DNA of 64,000 nucleotides from Vreelandella lutescens. GTDB taxonomy: Bacteria; Pseudomonadota; Gammaproteobacteria; Pseudomonadales; Halomonadaceae. The notes under the pieces were generated by a model, which did no database searches, had not been told where the DNA came from, and saw only the letters and a list, made by a program, of their open reading frames with translations. Numbering within the stretch: the first letter of the stretch is position 1; every line of letters begins with the position of its first letter. The stretch is taken from positions 496,001 through 560,000 of the forward strand of contig NZ_BMHM01000001.1 of NCBI RefSeq assembly GCF_014640815.1, read 5' to 3'. Below are positions 37,827-46,236 of this stretch, one piece after another. Position numbers and translations under genes: made by a program.

Positions 37827-38759
37827 TTAAAGAGGCCGGCCTGCCAGCACTCGCTGAACGGTCTCTTCGTCCAGGTTTTCGCGGCAGAGTTTCAAGAACT
37901 GATAGGCATATCCACGCAGGAAGTGGCCACGGCGCAGGGCAAGGTAGGTGGTGTTGCGGGGGAAGAGGGCGCTTGCATCCAGGAGTTTCAATCCTTGATC
38001 GCGCTGCTCGTGGTACGCCATGGAGGCAATGAGCCCAACGCCCATTCCCAACTCTACGTAAGTTTTGATGACGTCTGCATCCAGCGCGGTAAGCACGATG
38101 TCCGGGTAAACATCCGCTGCGGAAAAGGCGGTATCAATGCGGGCGCGGCCAGTGAAGCCTTCGTGGTAGGTCACGATCGGATATTCAGTCACCCGTGCCA
38201 GGGTTAGCGGTAGGCCATCGTTGAGCGGATGCTCTTCCGGTACTACAACACCGTGATACCAGTGGTAGAACGGAAAACAAGCAAACAGCTGGCCTTCCTC
38301 ATGGAGGGCTTCTGTCGCAATGCCGATATCCACCTTGCCCGCTTTGAGCAGAGAAACGATCTCTTCTGGACTGCACTGATGCAGCTCAAGATGCACTTTG
38401 GGAAAGGCCTGCTTGAAGCGAGCAATGATCGGTGGCAGCGCATAACGTGCTTGAGTGTGGGTGGTGGCGATGGCCAAGCTGCCCTGGTCTTCGTGGGTGA
38501 GCTGATGGGCCGAGCGCTTGAGGTTTTCGACATCGAGCAGGATACGCTCGATGAAGTCCATCAGCGTACTGCCCGCAATGGTCAGCCCAAGAATGCGTTT
38601 GCCACGGCGCTCGAAAAGCTCGACGCCGAGCTCTTCTTCCAGATCCCGAATATGTTTACTGGCACCAGATTGCGAGGTGAAAAGGGCGTTGGAAGCCTCG
38701 GTCAGGTTGAAATGCTGGCGTACCGTCTCACGCACGATGCGCAGTTGCTGAAGGTTCAT
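37827..38759 (-). CDS. cysB: LysR-type regulator CysB
   Basis: 310 residues. The N-terminal winged helix reads MNLQQLRIVRETVRQHFNLTEA and SQSGASKHIRDLEEELGVELFERRGKR, the CysB/Cbl form. The effector domain contains IATTHTQARYALPPII, a CysB signature for acetylserine/sulfate sensing. It heads the sulfate-import gene group on the same strand, so it probably controls it directly. Confidence 0.92.
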   Translation of the reverse strand: MNLQQLRIVRETVRQHFNLTEASNALFTSQSGASKHIRDLEEELGVELFERRGKRILGLTIAGSTLMDFIERILLDVENLKRSAHQLTHEDQGSLAIATTHTQARYALPPIIARFKQAFPKVHLELHQCSPEEIVSLLKAGKVDIGIATEALHEEGQLFACFPFYHWYHGVVVPEEHPLNDGLPLTLARVTEYPIVTYHEGFTGRARIDTAFSAADVYPDIVLTALDADVIKTYVELGMGVGLIASMAYHEQRDQGLKLLDASALFPRNTTYLALRRGHFLRGYAYQFLKLCRENLDEETVQRVLAGRPL

Positions 38760-38892
38760 AGCGAGGGGTATCCAGTCCGTTGATGATTTAATATTCTGAA
38801 AAAGAATATTAAAAATACCCGCTTATTCCATAATTATATTTTGAGATATGAATATCGCTTTTACGGGATTAAGCTTTCGCACATCGCTAATG

Positions 38893-39612
38893 TTATCGCT
38901 GAGCGTGCAACCACCGAATATCCACACCAAACGAGTAAGTCAATGTGATTAATGCGCTCAGCGCCAGCAGGCCTGCTAAAAAGGGCGAGGTCAGCGGTGT
39001 TAACGCTAGCAACATGGCCACCACCTGCCATACGCATACGGCTTTGCGACGGTAGCTCTCATTAAGCGGTGCATTAAGCCAAGGGAAGGGCAGGCTGGCT
39101 GCCACGAATAAGTAGCGCATACCGCCAATCAGCAGCACCCAAAGCCCCAAACCTTCTTCCATGATTAAGCCCACGCACAGAAGCATAATCAGCAGGGCGT
39201 CTAGCTCCATATCAAAGCGTGCGCCAAAGGGCGATTGGCTTCGGGTACGCCTTGCTATCCAACCATCCACACCGTCCAGCAATAGAGCGATGACCGCCAC
39301 GCCCAGCCAGAGCCAAATGGCGTGAATAAAGGCGTCATTCCACAAAGCACCCGCCACCAGCGCTACTAGCACGGCGCGCCCGAGCGTCACGCGGTTGGCC
39401 CACCCCAGCGCCCCGTGGGGCCAATACGCTAATACTAATACGCTAACCAGTGCGTAGAAGGCGCTGGCCGCCCACCAGTTGGCCGCGCTTGCCATGAGCG
39501 GAGCAAGCAACATACCGAGCCCAATAAGCAGCATCGCACCCAGCAACAGCTCAATGGTGGTAAACAGCCGCTTAGGCAGTGGGTAGGAGGAAGATTCAGA
39601 GACGGGTGGCAT
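38893..39612 (-). CDS. CDP-alcohol phosphatidyltransferase family protein
   Basis: 239 residues, about six membrane segments. The catalytic motif DG-x2-AR-x8-G-x3-D-x3-D is complete in DGVDGWIARRTRSQSPFG followed by ARFDMELDAL. The family moves a phospho-alcohol from a CDP-linked donor to an alcohol acceptor. Its substrates are unknown. It is divergent, across 259 bases with no gene, from the dehydrogenase-PTPS-glycosyltransferase operon and may be part of the same pathway. Confidence 0.88.
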   Translation of the reverse strand: MPPVSESSSYPLPKRLFTTIELLLGAMLLIGLGMLLAPLMASAANWWAASAFYALVSVLVLAYWPHGALGWANRVTLGRAVLVALVAGALWNDAFIHAIWLWLGVAVIALLLDGVDGWIARRTRSQSPFGARFDMELDALLIMLLCVGLIMEEGLGLWVLLIGGMRYLFVAASLPFPWLNAPLNESYRRKAVCVWQVVAMLLALTPLTSPFLAGLLALSALITLTYSFGVDIRWLHAQR

Positions 39613-39871
39613 GGTGGCTCACGAAGCGGAGTAATCGTCCGCAGTTGAAATTAGTGATGCAATAATTTATCTATGTACCATTATTGTATAGGGTGTATGG
39701 TTGTCAGCATCCAGGAAAGTTCCCTATTTAAACAATGTTGAAGGTTGGCAAGCGTTAATAGACCGATTGCTTTTATACGCTAAGCTACAGGGGTACTAAT
39801 GAAAAGTCGCCAATGCTTAGTCATATTAAGATCAACGGATGGAAACAGCGCTTCAACGATAAGGAAATGTC

Positions 39872-40852
39872 ATGTCGGCGCCTGATACGGCGGTGGCTTT
39901 TTGGGTAACGCACCCAGGCCACGGCGAACTGCAGCAGGAACGGCTGCCTGTAATCGGTGAATCAGAGGTGCGTGTTCGTGCTCTTTATAGCGGCGTTAGC
40001 CGCGGCACAGAATCACTGGTTTTTCACGCACGTGTGCCGGAAAGTGAAACCCAGCGCATGCGCGCGCCTTTTCAAGCCGGTGAGTTCCCGACTCCGGTGA
40101 AGTATGGTTACTGCAGCGTTGGTCGTGTTACCCACGGCCCGGCAGCGCTTATCGATAAGACCGTGTTTTGCCTGCACCCCCACCAGGACCACTACGTGGT
40201 GCCTGCCGAAATGGCAGTACCCGTACCCGATAGCGTGCCTGCCCACCGTGCGGTGCTCACTGCCAACATGGAAACTGCGCTGAACGGCGTTTGGGATGCT
40301 AACCCCATGCTAGGTGAGCGCGTCTGTGTCATTGGTGCTGGCGTGGTGGGCGCGCTGGTGGCGTATTTGTGCGCTCGCATCGCTGGGGTTGAGGTCACAC
40401 TGGTGGACATTAATCCCGAGCGTGAACCCCTGGCCCATGCCCTGGGCGTGCCTTTTGCACTGCCTGAGCAAGCCCCAAACGATCAAGACTGCGTAATTCA
40501 TGCTAGCGGCCACCCTGATGGCCTGCGCCTAGCTATGAGCTTGGTAGGTAATGAAGGCCGGGTGATTGAAATGAGCTGGTTTGGTCAGGGCGAGGTATCG
40601 CTGCCGCTTGGCGGCGCTTTCCACTCTCAACGCTTGACCCTGCGCGCTAGCCAAGTGGGCCAGCTGCCTGCCAAGCTGCAGCCGCGCTGGAATTACCGCC
40701 GCCGTCTCAATGTGGCACTACGTCTGCTGGCCGACCCCGCCTTAGAAGCGTTGATCAGCAGTGAATGCGATTTTGCGGATTTCCCTGAACTGGCCCCAAC
40801 GCTGTTTAGTCCACAGAGCACGGCGCTTTGCCACCGAATTCGTTACCCCTAA
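39872..40852 (+). CDS. Medium-chain dehydrogenase-like protein
   Basis: 326 residues of the MDR superfamily. N-terminal GroES-like fold with ALYSGVSRGTESLVF in place of the zinc-binding cysteine motif, then the Rossmann loop VIGAGVVGALVAYL and an acidic cofactor turn (LVDINPE). It is shorter than classical alcohol dehydrogenases and lacks the structural zinc lobe. It could oxidise or reduce a sugar- or polyol-like intermediate. AAGGA lies upstream of the ATG, and the PTPS-like gene follows in 32 bases. Confidence 0.8.
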   Translation: MSAPDTAVAFWVTHPGHGELQQERLPVIGESEVRVRALYSGVSRGTESLVFHARVPESETQRMRAPFQAGEFPTPVKYGYCSVGRVTHGPAALIDKTVFCLHPHQDHYVVPAEMAVPVPDSVPAHRAVLTANMETALNGVWDANPMLGERVCVIGAGVVGALVAYLCARIAGVEVTLVDINPEREPLAHALGVPFALPEQAPNDQDCVIHASGHPDGLRLAMSLVGNEGRVIEMSWFGQGEVSLPLGGAFHSQRLTLRASQVGQLPAKLQPRWNYRRRLNVALRLLADPALEALISSECDFADFPELAPTLFSPQSTALCHRIRYP

Positions 40853-40884
40853 CCCATCAACTGTTACTTCCTAATGGAGTTGCC

Positions 40885-41283
40885 ATGTACCGTTTATGCG
40901 TTCGTGATCACTTTATGATTGCCCACAGTTTTAAAGGCGAAATTTTCGGCCCTGCCCAGCGTACCCACGGCGCTACCTACGTGGTGGATGTTGTGTTCCA
41001 GCGCCCGGAGCTAGATCAGGATGGCTTGGTCATTGATATTGGCTTAGCCAGCGAAACGGTTAAAGAAGTGCTCGCGGGCTACAACTTCCGCAACTTGGAT
41101 GAGGTAAGCGAGTTTACCGGTCAAAACACCACTACCGAGTTCATGGCCAAAGTCATTTTTGACCAGCTCGCCGCGGCCATTAAAGCGGGCCGTATGGGCG
41201 AGACCGCCAAAGGCCTGACCAAAATGGATATCAAGCTGCATGAATCTCATGTGGCATGGGCAAGTTACGAAGGGGCCCTATGA
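40885..41283 (+). CDS. QueD/PTPS-like protein with altered active site
   Basis: 132 residues from the ATG at 40885 (GGAG 6 bases upstream). The 6-pyruvoyl/6-carboxy-tetrahydropterin synthase fold is recognisable: AHSFKG, THGATYVVDVVF, VIDIGLASETVKEVL, NTTTEFMAKVIFDQL. Compared with QueD, the CxxxHGH motif has become QRTHGA, removing the catalytic Cys and one zinc-binding His, and the LDH catalytic pair has become YNF. It may bind a pterin or pyrimidine without the normal chemistry. Stop and next start overlap as ATGA. Confidence 0.8.
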   Translation: MYRLCVRDHFMIAHSFKGEIFGPAQRTHGATYVVDVVFQRPELDQDGLVIDIGLASETVKEVLAGYNFRNLDEVSEFTGQNTTTEFMAKVIFDQLAAAIKAGRMGETAKGLTKMDIKLHESHVAWASYEGAL

Positions 41284-43214
41284 GCCAGCGTTTTACCTTG
41301 CTGGTGGCGGGTGACCCCAACCAGCGCACCGGCGGCTATATCTACGATGCGCAGATCGTTGCTGCGCTGCGTGAACAAGGCATTCAGGTGGACGTTGTCG
41401 GCCTGGAAGGCCGTTTTCCGCAGGCTGATGAAACGGCCGCCCACGCCCTGACTAGCGCGCTGGAAAGCCTGGCCGATAGCGAGCGCGTGATTATCGATGG
41501 CTTGGCCATGGGAGCACTGCCTGATGTGGTGGCCCGCCATGCGGGCCGGCTGAATATCACGTCGCTGCTGCACCATCCGTTGGGTGATGAGCAGGGGCTG
41601 TCCAGTGAAGAGCCGCAGCACCTACACCGCAGTGAGCTCACCGGGCTTGCGCAAGTTGCCCGGGTGATTGTCACCAGTCGTTTTACTGCCCGCCGTTTAA
41701 GTGAACTCGCCAAAGAGTACTCTCTGCCGATCACCGCGCCTGTTTCGGTAGTAGAGCCCGGCGTTGCCCATGCCCCGGTGAGCCCCGCTGCTCAACAGGG
41801 CGAAGCCATTCGCTTACTTTGCGTAGCCACGCTTACGCCGCGAAAGGGCCAAGATGTGTTGGTTAACGCGCTGGCCGAGGTCGAGAGCCACCAGTGGCAG
41901 TGTGACTGTTTCGGCGGTGCCCGGGATGCCGATTTTAGCGCTAAAGTGCAGCGGTTGATTGATGAGCACCAGTTGGCTGAGCGCGTCACCCTCCACGGTG
42001 AGTGCGATGCCGAAACCTTGGAGGCCGCGTACCAGAGCGCTCACGCGCTGGTGCTGCCCTCCTGGTACGAAGGCTATGGCATGGTGGTCACCGAAGCCTT
42101 GGCCCACGGCCTGCCGGTAATTACCACCACGGGTGGCGCGCTGCGCGATACTTTGCCAGAAGGTGCAGGTATCAGCGTTGAGCCTGGCGATGCGAAGGCA
42201 CTCAGCGCAGCGATTAGCCATTTTTGCACTAATGAGGCGCTGCGCACCGAGCTACGTGCGGGTGTCGCGTTGGCCCGTGGTGAGCTCAACGACTGGCAGG
42301 CAGCGGGCATTGAATTTGCCAAAGCGTTAAATGATGAAAGTACCGCTGAACTCTCGGCAGGTAGCCAGTTTGCCGCCAGCTGGCTCACGCTGCGAGAAAC
42401 TGTGGATAGCCACGCTCGCAGTGAAGCGCTGGTTAACCGACTCAATGCGTGGCTGGCCACCCGCGAAGCGCCGGTGTCGCTGGCGGATTTAGGCTGCGGT
42501 CGGGGCAGCAATATGCAGTTTTTAGCTCCGCGACTTGCTAGCCCGCAGCAGTGGGCGCTGTTTGATCACGACGACGCCCTGCTAAAAGAGGCGCGCAGCC
42601 GGGCAGTGTCGCTGCACGATGCGTCAGGCCAGCCGCTGACAGTGGACACCCATTGTGCGTCGCTGACCAAGCTCGATCACCCGGCCTTAAACGCAGTGGA
42701 TGTGGTCAGCGCCTCTGCATTGATCGATTTGGTCTCGCAGCAGTGGATTGATGCGCTAGCGCAGCAGTGTGCCTCTCACCAGCAGGCGCTGTTAATCAGC
42801 TTGAGCGTTACCGGCGAGTGGTGCTTTATCGATGCCGATCAACAGCCCATCGATAACCCGGAAGACCGTTTTGTGCTGGGTCTTTTTAATGCCCATCAGC
42901 AGCGTGATAAAGGCTTGGGTGAGGCGCTTGGCGGAGACGCTCACCGGGCGCTTTATCACGCCATGGCGCAGCAGGGCTACGCGGTAGAAGAAGCGTCCAC
43001 GCCTTGGCAGTTAGTCGCAGGTAGCCACGAGCATCAGCCGCTTGTCAGCTCGCTGATTAACGGTTGGGCGGAAGCTGCCACCGAGCAATCCCCTGAAGCG
43101 GCCACCCGGATTGCCGAGTGGCGTACTGCGCGCTTGGATGCCGTGGAGCGCGGCCAATTGGGCGTATGGGTAGGCCACCGTGACCTGCTGGCGCTGCCAG
43201 CGGAGAAGGGCTAG
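41280..43214 (+). CDS. Glycosyltransferase family 4-methyltransferase fusion
   Basis: 644 residues from the ATG at 41280, overlapping the PTPS-like stop. Residues 1-365 are a GT-B glycosyltransferase: CVATLTPRKGQDVLVNAL, then VLPSWYEGYGMVVTEALAHG with the donor-binding E-x7-E. Residues about 395-600 are a Rossmann methyltransferase with SAM motif LADLGCGRGSNMQFL. Both activities would modify one product. The arrangement suggests glycosylation and methylation of the same intermediate. Confidence 0.88.
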   Translation: MSQRFTLLVAGDPNQRTGGYIYDAQIVAALREQGIQVDVVGLEGRFPQADETAAHALTSALESLADSERVIIDGLAMGALPDVVARHAGRLNITSLLHHPLGDEQGLSSEEPQHLHRSELTGLAQVARVIVTSRFTARRLSELAKEYSLPITAPVSVVEPGVAHAPVSPAAQQGEAIRLLCVATLTPRKGQDVLVNALAEVESHQWQCDCFGGARDADFSAKVQRLIDEHQLAERVTLHGECDAETLEAAYQSAHALVLPSWYEGYGMVVTEALAHGLPVITTTGGALRDTLPEGAGISVEPGDAKALSAAISHFCTNEALRTELRAGVALARGELNDWQAAGIEFAKALNDESTAELSAGSQFAASWLTLRETVDSHARSEALVNRLNAWLATREAPVSLADLGCGRGSNMQFLAPRLASPQQWALFDHDDALLKEARSRAVSLHDASGQPLTVDTHCASLTKLDHPALNAVDVVSASALIDLVSQQWIDALAQQCASHQQALLISLSVTGEWCFIDADQQPIDNPEDRFVLGLFNAHQQRDKGLGEALGGDAHRALYHAMAQQGYAVEEASTPWQLVAGSHEHQPLVSSLINGWAEAATEQSPEAATRIAEWRTARLDAVERGQLGVWVGHRDLLALPAEKG

Positions 43215-43217
43215 CTC

Positions 43218-45146
43218 ATGCTTGCCTGGGGGTTTCTGCGTCGGCCGTGGGTGCAGCGCGGCATTGTCAGCGCTGCTCTCCTGGCGGCGGTAGCCCTATG
43301 GGTAGAGCCTGCCGCCATTCTGGCCGAGGTGACGCGCCTAGCGCCCGAGTGGGTGCTGGCGGCCCTGGGGATTAGCGTTTTGCAAGTCATGCTAAGCGCT
43401 TGGCGCTGGAAACTCACTGCTGGGCTGGTGGATGTTCCGCTGCGCTTTCGCTATGCCTTGCGCGAGTACTATCTGGCGCTGTTGGTGAACCAGCTACTGC
43501 CCGGGGGCGTGTTAGGCGATGCGGGGCGCGCCCACCGCCACGCCCGCCAAGCCGCTTCCAAAGGCAGCGCTTGGCGGGCCGTGGTGATTGAACGTGCCTC
43601 CGGGCAGGTGGCGGTGGCGCTGCTAACGCTAGTGGCGCTGTTTACATCGCCACTTTGGCACGCTGCGCTGGGTTCATCGTTGCTACTAACATTAGCAGCC
43701 AGCCTTGTGGCGGTGCTGCTGGCGTTGGTGGCGCTAGGCGAGTGGATGCGGCGTGGGCATGGGCTCACGCTACCTACTTGGTGCAATGCACTAGGTCGAG
43801 ATATTCGCCGGGGGCTGTTGCAGCGCGGCGTATGGCCTTTGCAGCTGGCCTCTTCGTTGGCCATTGTGCTCAGCTACGGCCTCGTCATGGTGTGCGCGGC
43901 CAGGGCCATTGGTAGCGAGATGCCAGCCTTAGAGGTGCTAGCGCTGTCACCGGTGCTGCTTCTGGCTATGCTGGTGCCACTTTCCATTGCCGGCTGGGGG
44001 CTGCGGGAAGGTGCTGCGGCCGGTATTTGGGTGCTGGTCGGCTTGCCTGCCGCTCAAGGGGTGGCGATTTCGCTGGCTTACGGCGTGCTGGTGTTGGTCT
44101 CTAGCTTGCCGGGAGTGTGGGTAGCGTTGGCTAAGCGTGCTCACGCTACCCCAAGTGCTTCATTTTCTGGCCCTACTTCATCTGAGCCCACCTCGGCAGG
44201 TGGCCTAGAAAGCGCGAAGCTCCACGTCGAACAGCGTGTCGTCTCCACACCGGAACGAGCGCATCGTGGGGCGCAGCGCGCTCTCAAGCGTCTCGATGGG
44301 CGTCATTTGCAAACCGGGCCTGCCGGAACCTATCAGCAGCGGGGCCACCATCAGGTGCAGGCGATCAACGCATTGAGCCTCAATGAACTGGGAAATGGTA
44401 ATTCCGCCACCTTCTACCAACACGCGTTTAAGCCCGCGAGCGGCCAGCAGTTCCACCACATCCGCTGGGGCAAACTGTCCGCTGGCGTTCAGGGGCAGCA
44501 CGCAGTGCTCCGCATGGCTTGCCGCAGGCGCAGCATCTGGCCCGGTGATATGCAAAGTATCGACCTCGCCGCTGGTGAACAGCGCCATATCGCTGGGCAC
44601 GCGCCCACGGGGGTCAAGTACCACTCTAGTTGGGTGGCGGCCACTCACGTGGCGAACGGTGAGCTGGGGATTGTCGGCAGCGGCGGTGCCCGCGCCTACC
44701 ACCACCGCATCCGCCAAGGCACGCAGCCGGTGCAGGTGCACCAGGCTCTCACGGCCATTGATGTAGTGAGAGTGGCCGCTTTCCGTGGCAATTCGCCCAT
44801 CCAGGCTCTGGCCCAGCTGGGCGATCACCCAGTGGTCATGCAGAGCCAGCGGGGCAAGGCAATCCAACAGCGCCTCTGCCTGGGGCGTGACGGCGTGCGG
44901 CGAATGCCACTGGCCGTTGCTGGTCAAAGAGATATCGACAGCGCTAGACGAGCCTTCGCGCTTGCCTGTCAACCACGCCCACGCCGTCTCAAGCTCAATG
45001 ACATGGGATTGCTGTGTACTACTGGAGTCGGGCATGACGCCTCCACACTGAAAACAACCTCAGATCATGCGGGGCCATGTTGCCCAACGCAAGCAACCTT
45101 TGCCCTACTCATTAGGCAACCTGGAGGCCTACATGTATCAAATTGA
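43218..45146 (+). CDS. Flippase-like (LPG synthase TM/UPF0104) membrane protein, no stop in frame until ribA
   Basis: Residues 1 to about 310 are a hydrophobic integral-membrane domain (LLVNQLLPGGVLGDAGRAHRHAR signature, split as LPGGVLGD and GRAHRHAR) of the lysylphosphatidylglycerol-synthase-TM/flippase-like family. It starts three bases after the glycosyltransferase stop. After about 44150 the frame runs on for another 330 codons antisense to the RibD-like gene and stops 14 bases inside ribA. That tail looks like non-protein. A stop lies in each other frame near 44183 and 44206, so a small indel may have removed the real end. Confidence 0.72.
   Translation: MLAWGFLRRPWVQRGIVSAALLAAVALWVEPAAILAEVTRLAPEWVLAALGISVLQVMLSAWRWKLTAGLVDVPLRFRYALREYYLALLVNQLLPGGVLGDAGRAHRHARQAASKGSAWRAVVIERASGQVAVALLTLVALFTSPLWHAALGSSLLLTLAASLVAVLLALVALGEWMRRGHGLTLPTWCNALGRDIRRGLLQRGVWPLQLASSLAIVLSYGLVMVCAARAIGSEMPALEVLALSPVLLLAMLVPLSIAGWGLREGAAAGIWVLVGLPAAQGVAISLAYGVLVLVSSLPGVWVALAKRAHATPSASFSGPTSSEPTSAGGLESAKLHVEQRVVSTPERAHRGAQRALKRLDGRHLQTGPAGTYQQRGHHQVQAINALSLNELGNGNSATFYQHAFKPASGQQFHHIRWGKLSAGVQGQHAVLRMACRRRSIWPGDMQSIDLAAGEQRHIAGHAPTGVKYHSSWVAATHVANGELGIVGSGGARAYHHRIRQGTQPVQVHQALTAIDVVRVAAFRGNSPIQALAQLGDHPVVMQSQRGKAIQQRLCLGRDGVRRMPLAVAGQRDIDSARRAFALACQPRPRRLKLNDMGLLCTTGVGHDASTLKTTSDHAGPCCPTQATFALLIRQPGGLHVSN
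44205..45035 (-). CDS. RibD C-terminal reductase-domain protein
   Basis: 276 residues. It carries only the reductase half of RibD: AQLGQSLDGRIATESG (substrate loop), ALADAVVVGAGTAAADNP, and VLVEGGGITISQF with LLIGSGRP. The zinc deaminase domain is missing. In archaea and fungi a stand-alone reductase of this type reduces the ribosylaminopyrimidine from GTP cyclohydrolase. It is divergent from ribA across 97 bases, which points to a shared pathway. Confidence 0.9.
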   Translation of the reverse strand: MPDSSSTQQSHVIELETAWAWLTGKREGSSSAVDISLTSNGQWHSPHAVTPQAEALLDCLAPLALHDHWVIAQLGQSLDGRIATESGHSHYINGRESLVHLHRLRALADAVVVGAGTAAADNPQLTVRHVSGRHPTRVVLDPRGRVPSDMALFTSGEVDTLHITGPDAAPAASHAEHCVLPLNASGQFAPADVVELLAARGLKRVLVEGGGITISQFIEAQCVDRLHLMVAPLLIGSGRPGLQMTPIETLESALRPTMRSFRCGDDTLFDVELRAF

Positions 45147-46236
45147 ACGCGCTATTTTCGATATTCGTCGTGGTTTGCCGGTCGTGATTAGCAGCGGTGA
45201 GCAGCGCCTTCTGGTTCAAGCGTTAGAGGGCTGCCGTTCGGTGGATACCCTGGCACGCTTGGCCGGGGCGCGGCCTGCGCTAGTGCTTACTCGCCATCGC
45301 CTGGAAGCCATGGGCTTATCGCTCACCGCTGATGCGGCCTGCCTACCCTTGGCTGAGCAGGTTAGCGAAAGCGAACTTCACCAACTGGCTGTGGCTCACT
45401 CCGGCAGTCAGCCTAGTGCGCTACTCAGCGGTTTGAAACCTGCTGGCGCTGCGGAGCGGGGGGCAGTGGCGTTAATGCGCCGTGCGCTGCTGATTCCGGC
45501 TGCGCTAACTGCCGTAGTGAGTGACGAAGCCCAGAGCGACATTGCTGAGCAAATCGCCCAGGGGCGGCTGTTGGAAGTAAAGGCAGATGAGGCGCAGAAG
45601 TGTTTGGCGGGTGCGCCGGGCATGTTAAAGCGGGTGAGCGAGGCGAATATTCCTCTGGAAGACGCCCCCAATAGCCGCTTTGTGCTGTTTCGTGAGCCAG
45701 ACGGCCTGCGTGAGCACGTAGCGGTGGTGATTGGTCAGCTTGATAGTTTGGAAGGCCCTGTGCCGCTGCGGTTGCACTCCGCCTGCTTAACCGGCGACCT
45801 GTTCGGTAGCTTGCGCTGCGACTGCGGTGAGCAGCTGCGCAACGCCGTGGCGGATATCCAAGCCATGGGCGGCGGTGTGCTGCTCTATCTTGCCCAGGAA
45901 GGGCGCGGGATCGGGCTAGCCAACAAGCTGCGTGCCTACACGCTGCAAGATAGCGGGTTGGATACGGTAGACGCCGACCAAGTGCTGGGATTTGGCGACG
46001 ACGAGCGTCAGTACGCTGTGGCGGTGGATATGCTGAACGCGCTGAGTATCGATCAGGTACAGCTACTGACCAATAATCCGCTGAAAATGTCGGCGCTGCG
46101 GGAGGGTGGCATCGAAGTGGTGTCCCGCCAGGCGCTGTATGGCAGCGTGACGGACCATAACCATCGCTACCTAAGTGCCAAAGCCAACCGGGCGGGTCAC
46201 TTTTTAGATGAAGTGCTAGAAACCCGCAGCCGTTAA
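45133..46236 (+). CDS. ribA: GTP cyclohydrolase II with degenerate RibB-like N-terminus
   Basis: 367 residues from the ATG at 45133 (GGAGG 6 bases upstream). Residues about 190-365 are RibA: HSACLTGDLFGSLRCDC with zinc cysteines 218, 229 and 231, then AQEGRGIGLANKLRAY and LQDSGLDTVDAD. Residues 1-165 resemble dihydroxybutanone-phosphate synthase in layout (AIFDIRRGLPVVI) but lack its acidic DDEDRENEGD metal motif, so that half is probably inactive. It opens GTP to a diaminopyrimidine. Confidence 0.9.
   Translation: MYQIERAIFDIRRGLPVVISSGEQRLLVQALEGCRSVDTLARLAGARPALVLTRHRLEAMGLSLTADAACLPLAEQVSESELHQLAVAHSGSQPSALLSGLKPAGAAERGAVALMRRALLIPAALTAVVSDEAQSDIAEQIAQGRLLEVKADEAQKCLAGAPGMLKRVSEANIPLEDAPNSRFVLFREPDGLREHVAVVIGQLDSLEGPVPLRLHSACLTGDLFGSLRCDCGEQLRNAVADIQAMGGGVLLYLAQEGRGIGLANKLRAYTLQDSGLDTVDADQVLGFGDDERQYAVAVDMLNALSIDQVQLLTNNPLKMSALREGGIEVVSRQALYGSVTDHNHRYLSAKANRAGHFLDEVLETRSR

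Noticed and set aside
44150..45146. C-terminal third of the flippase-like frame as a real protein domain
   Set aside because: It is low-complexity sequence antisense to a clear RibD reductase gene; treated as run-through after a lost stop.
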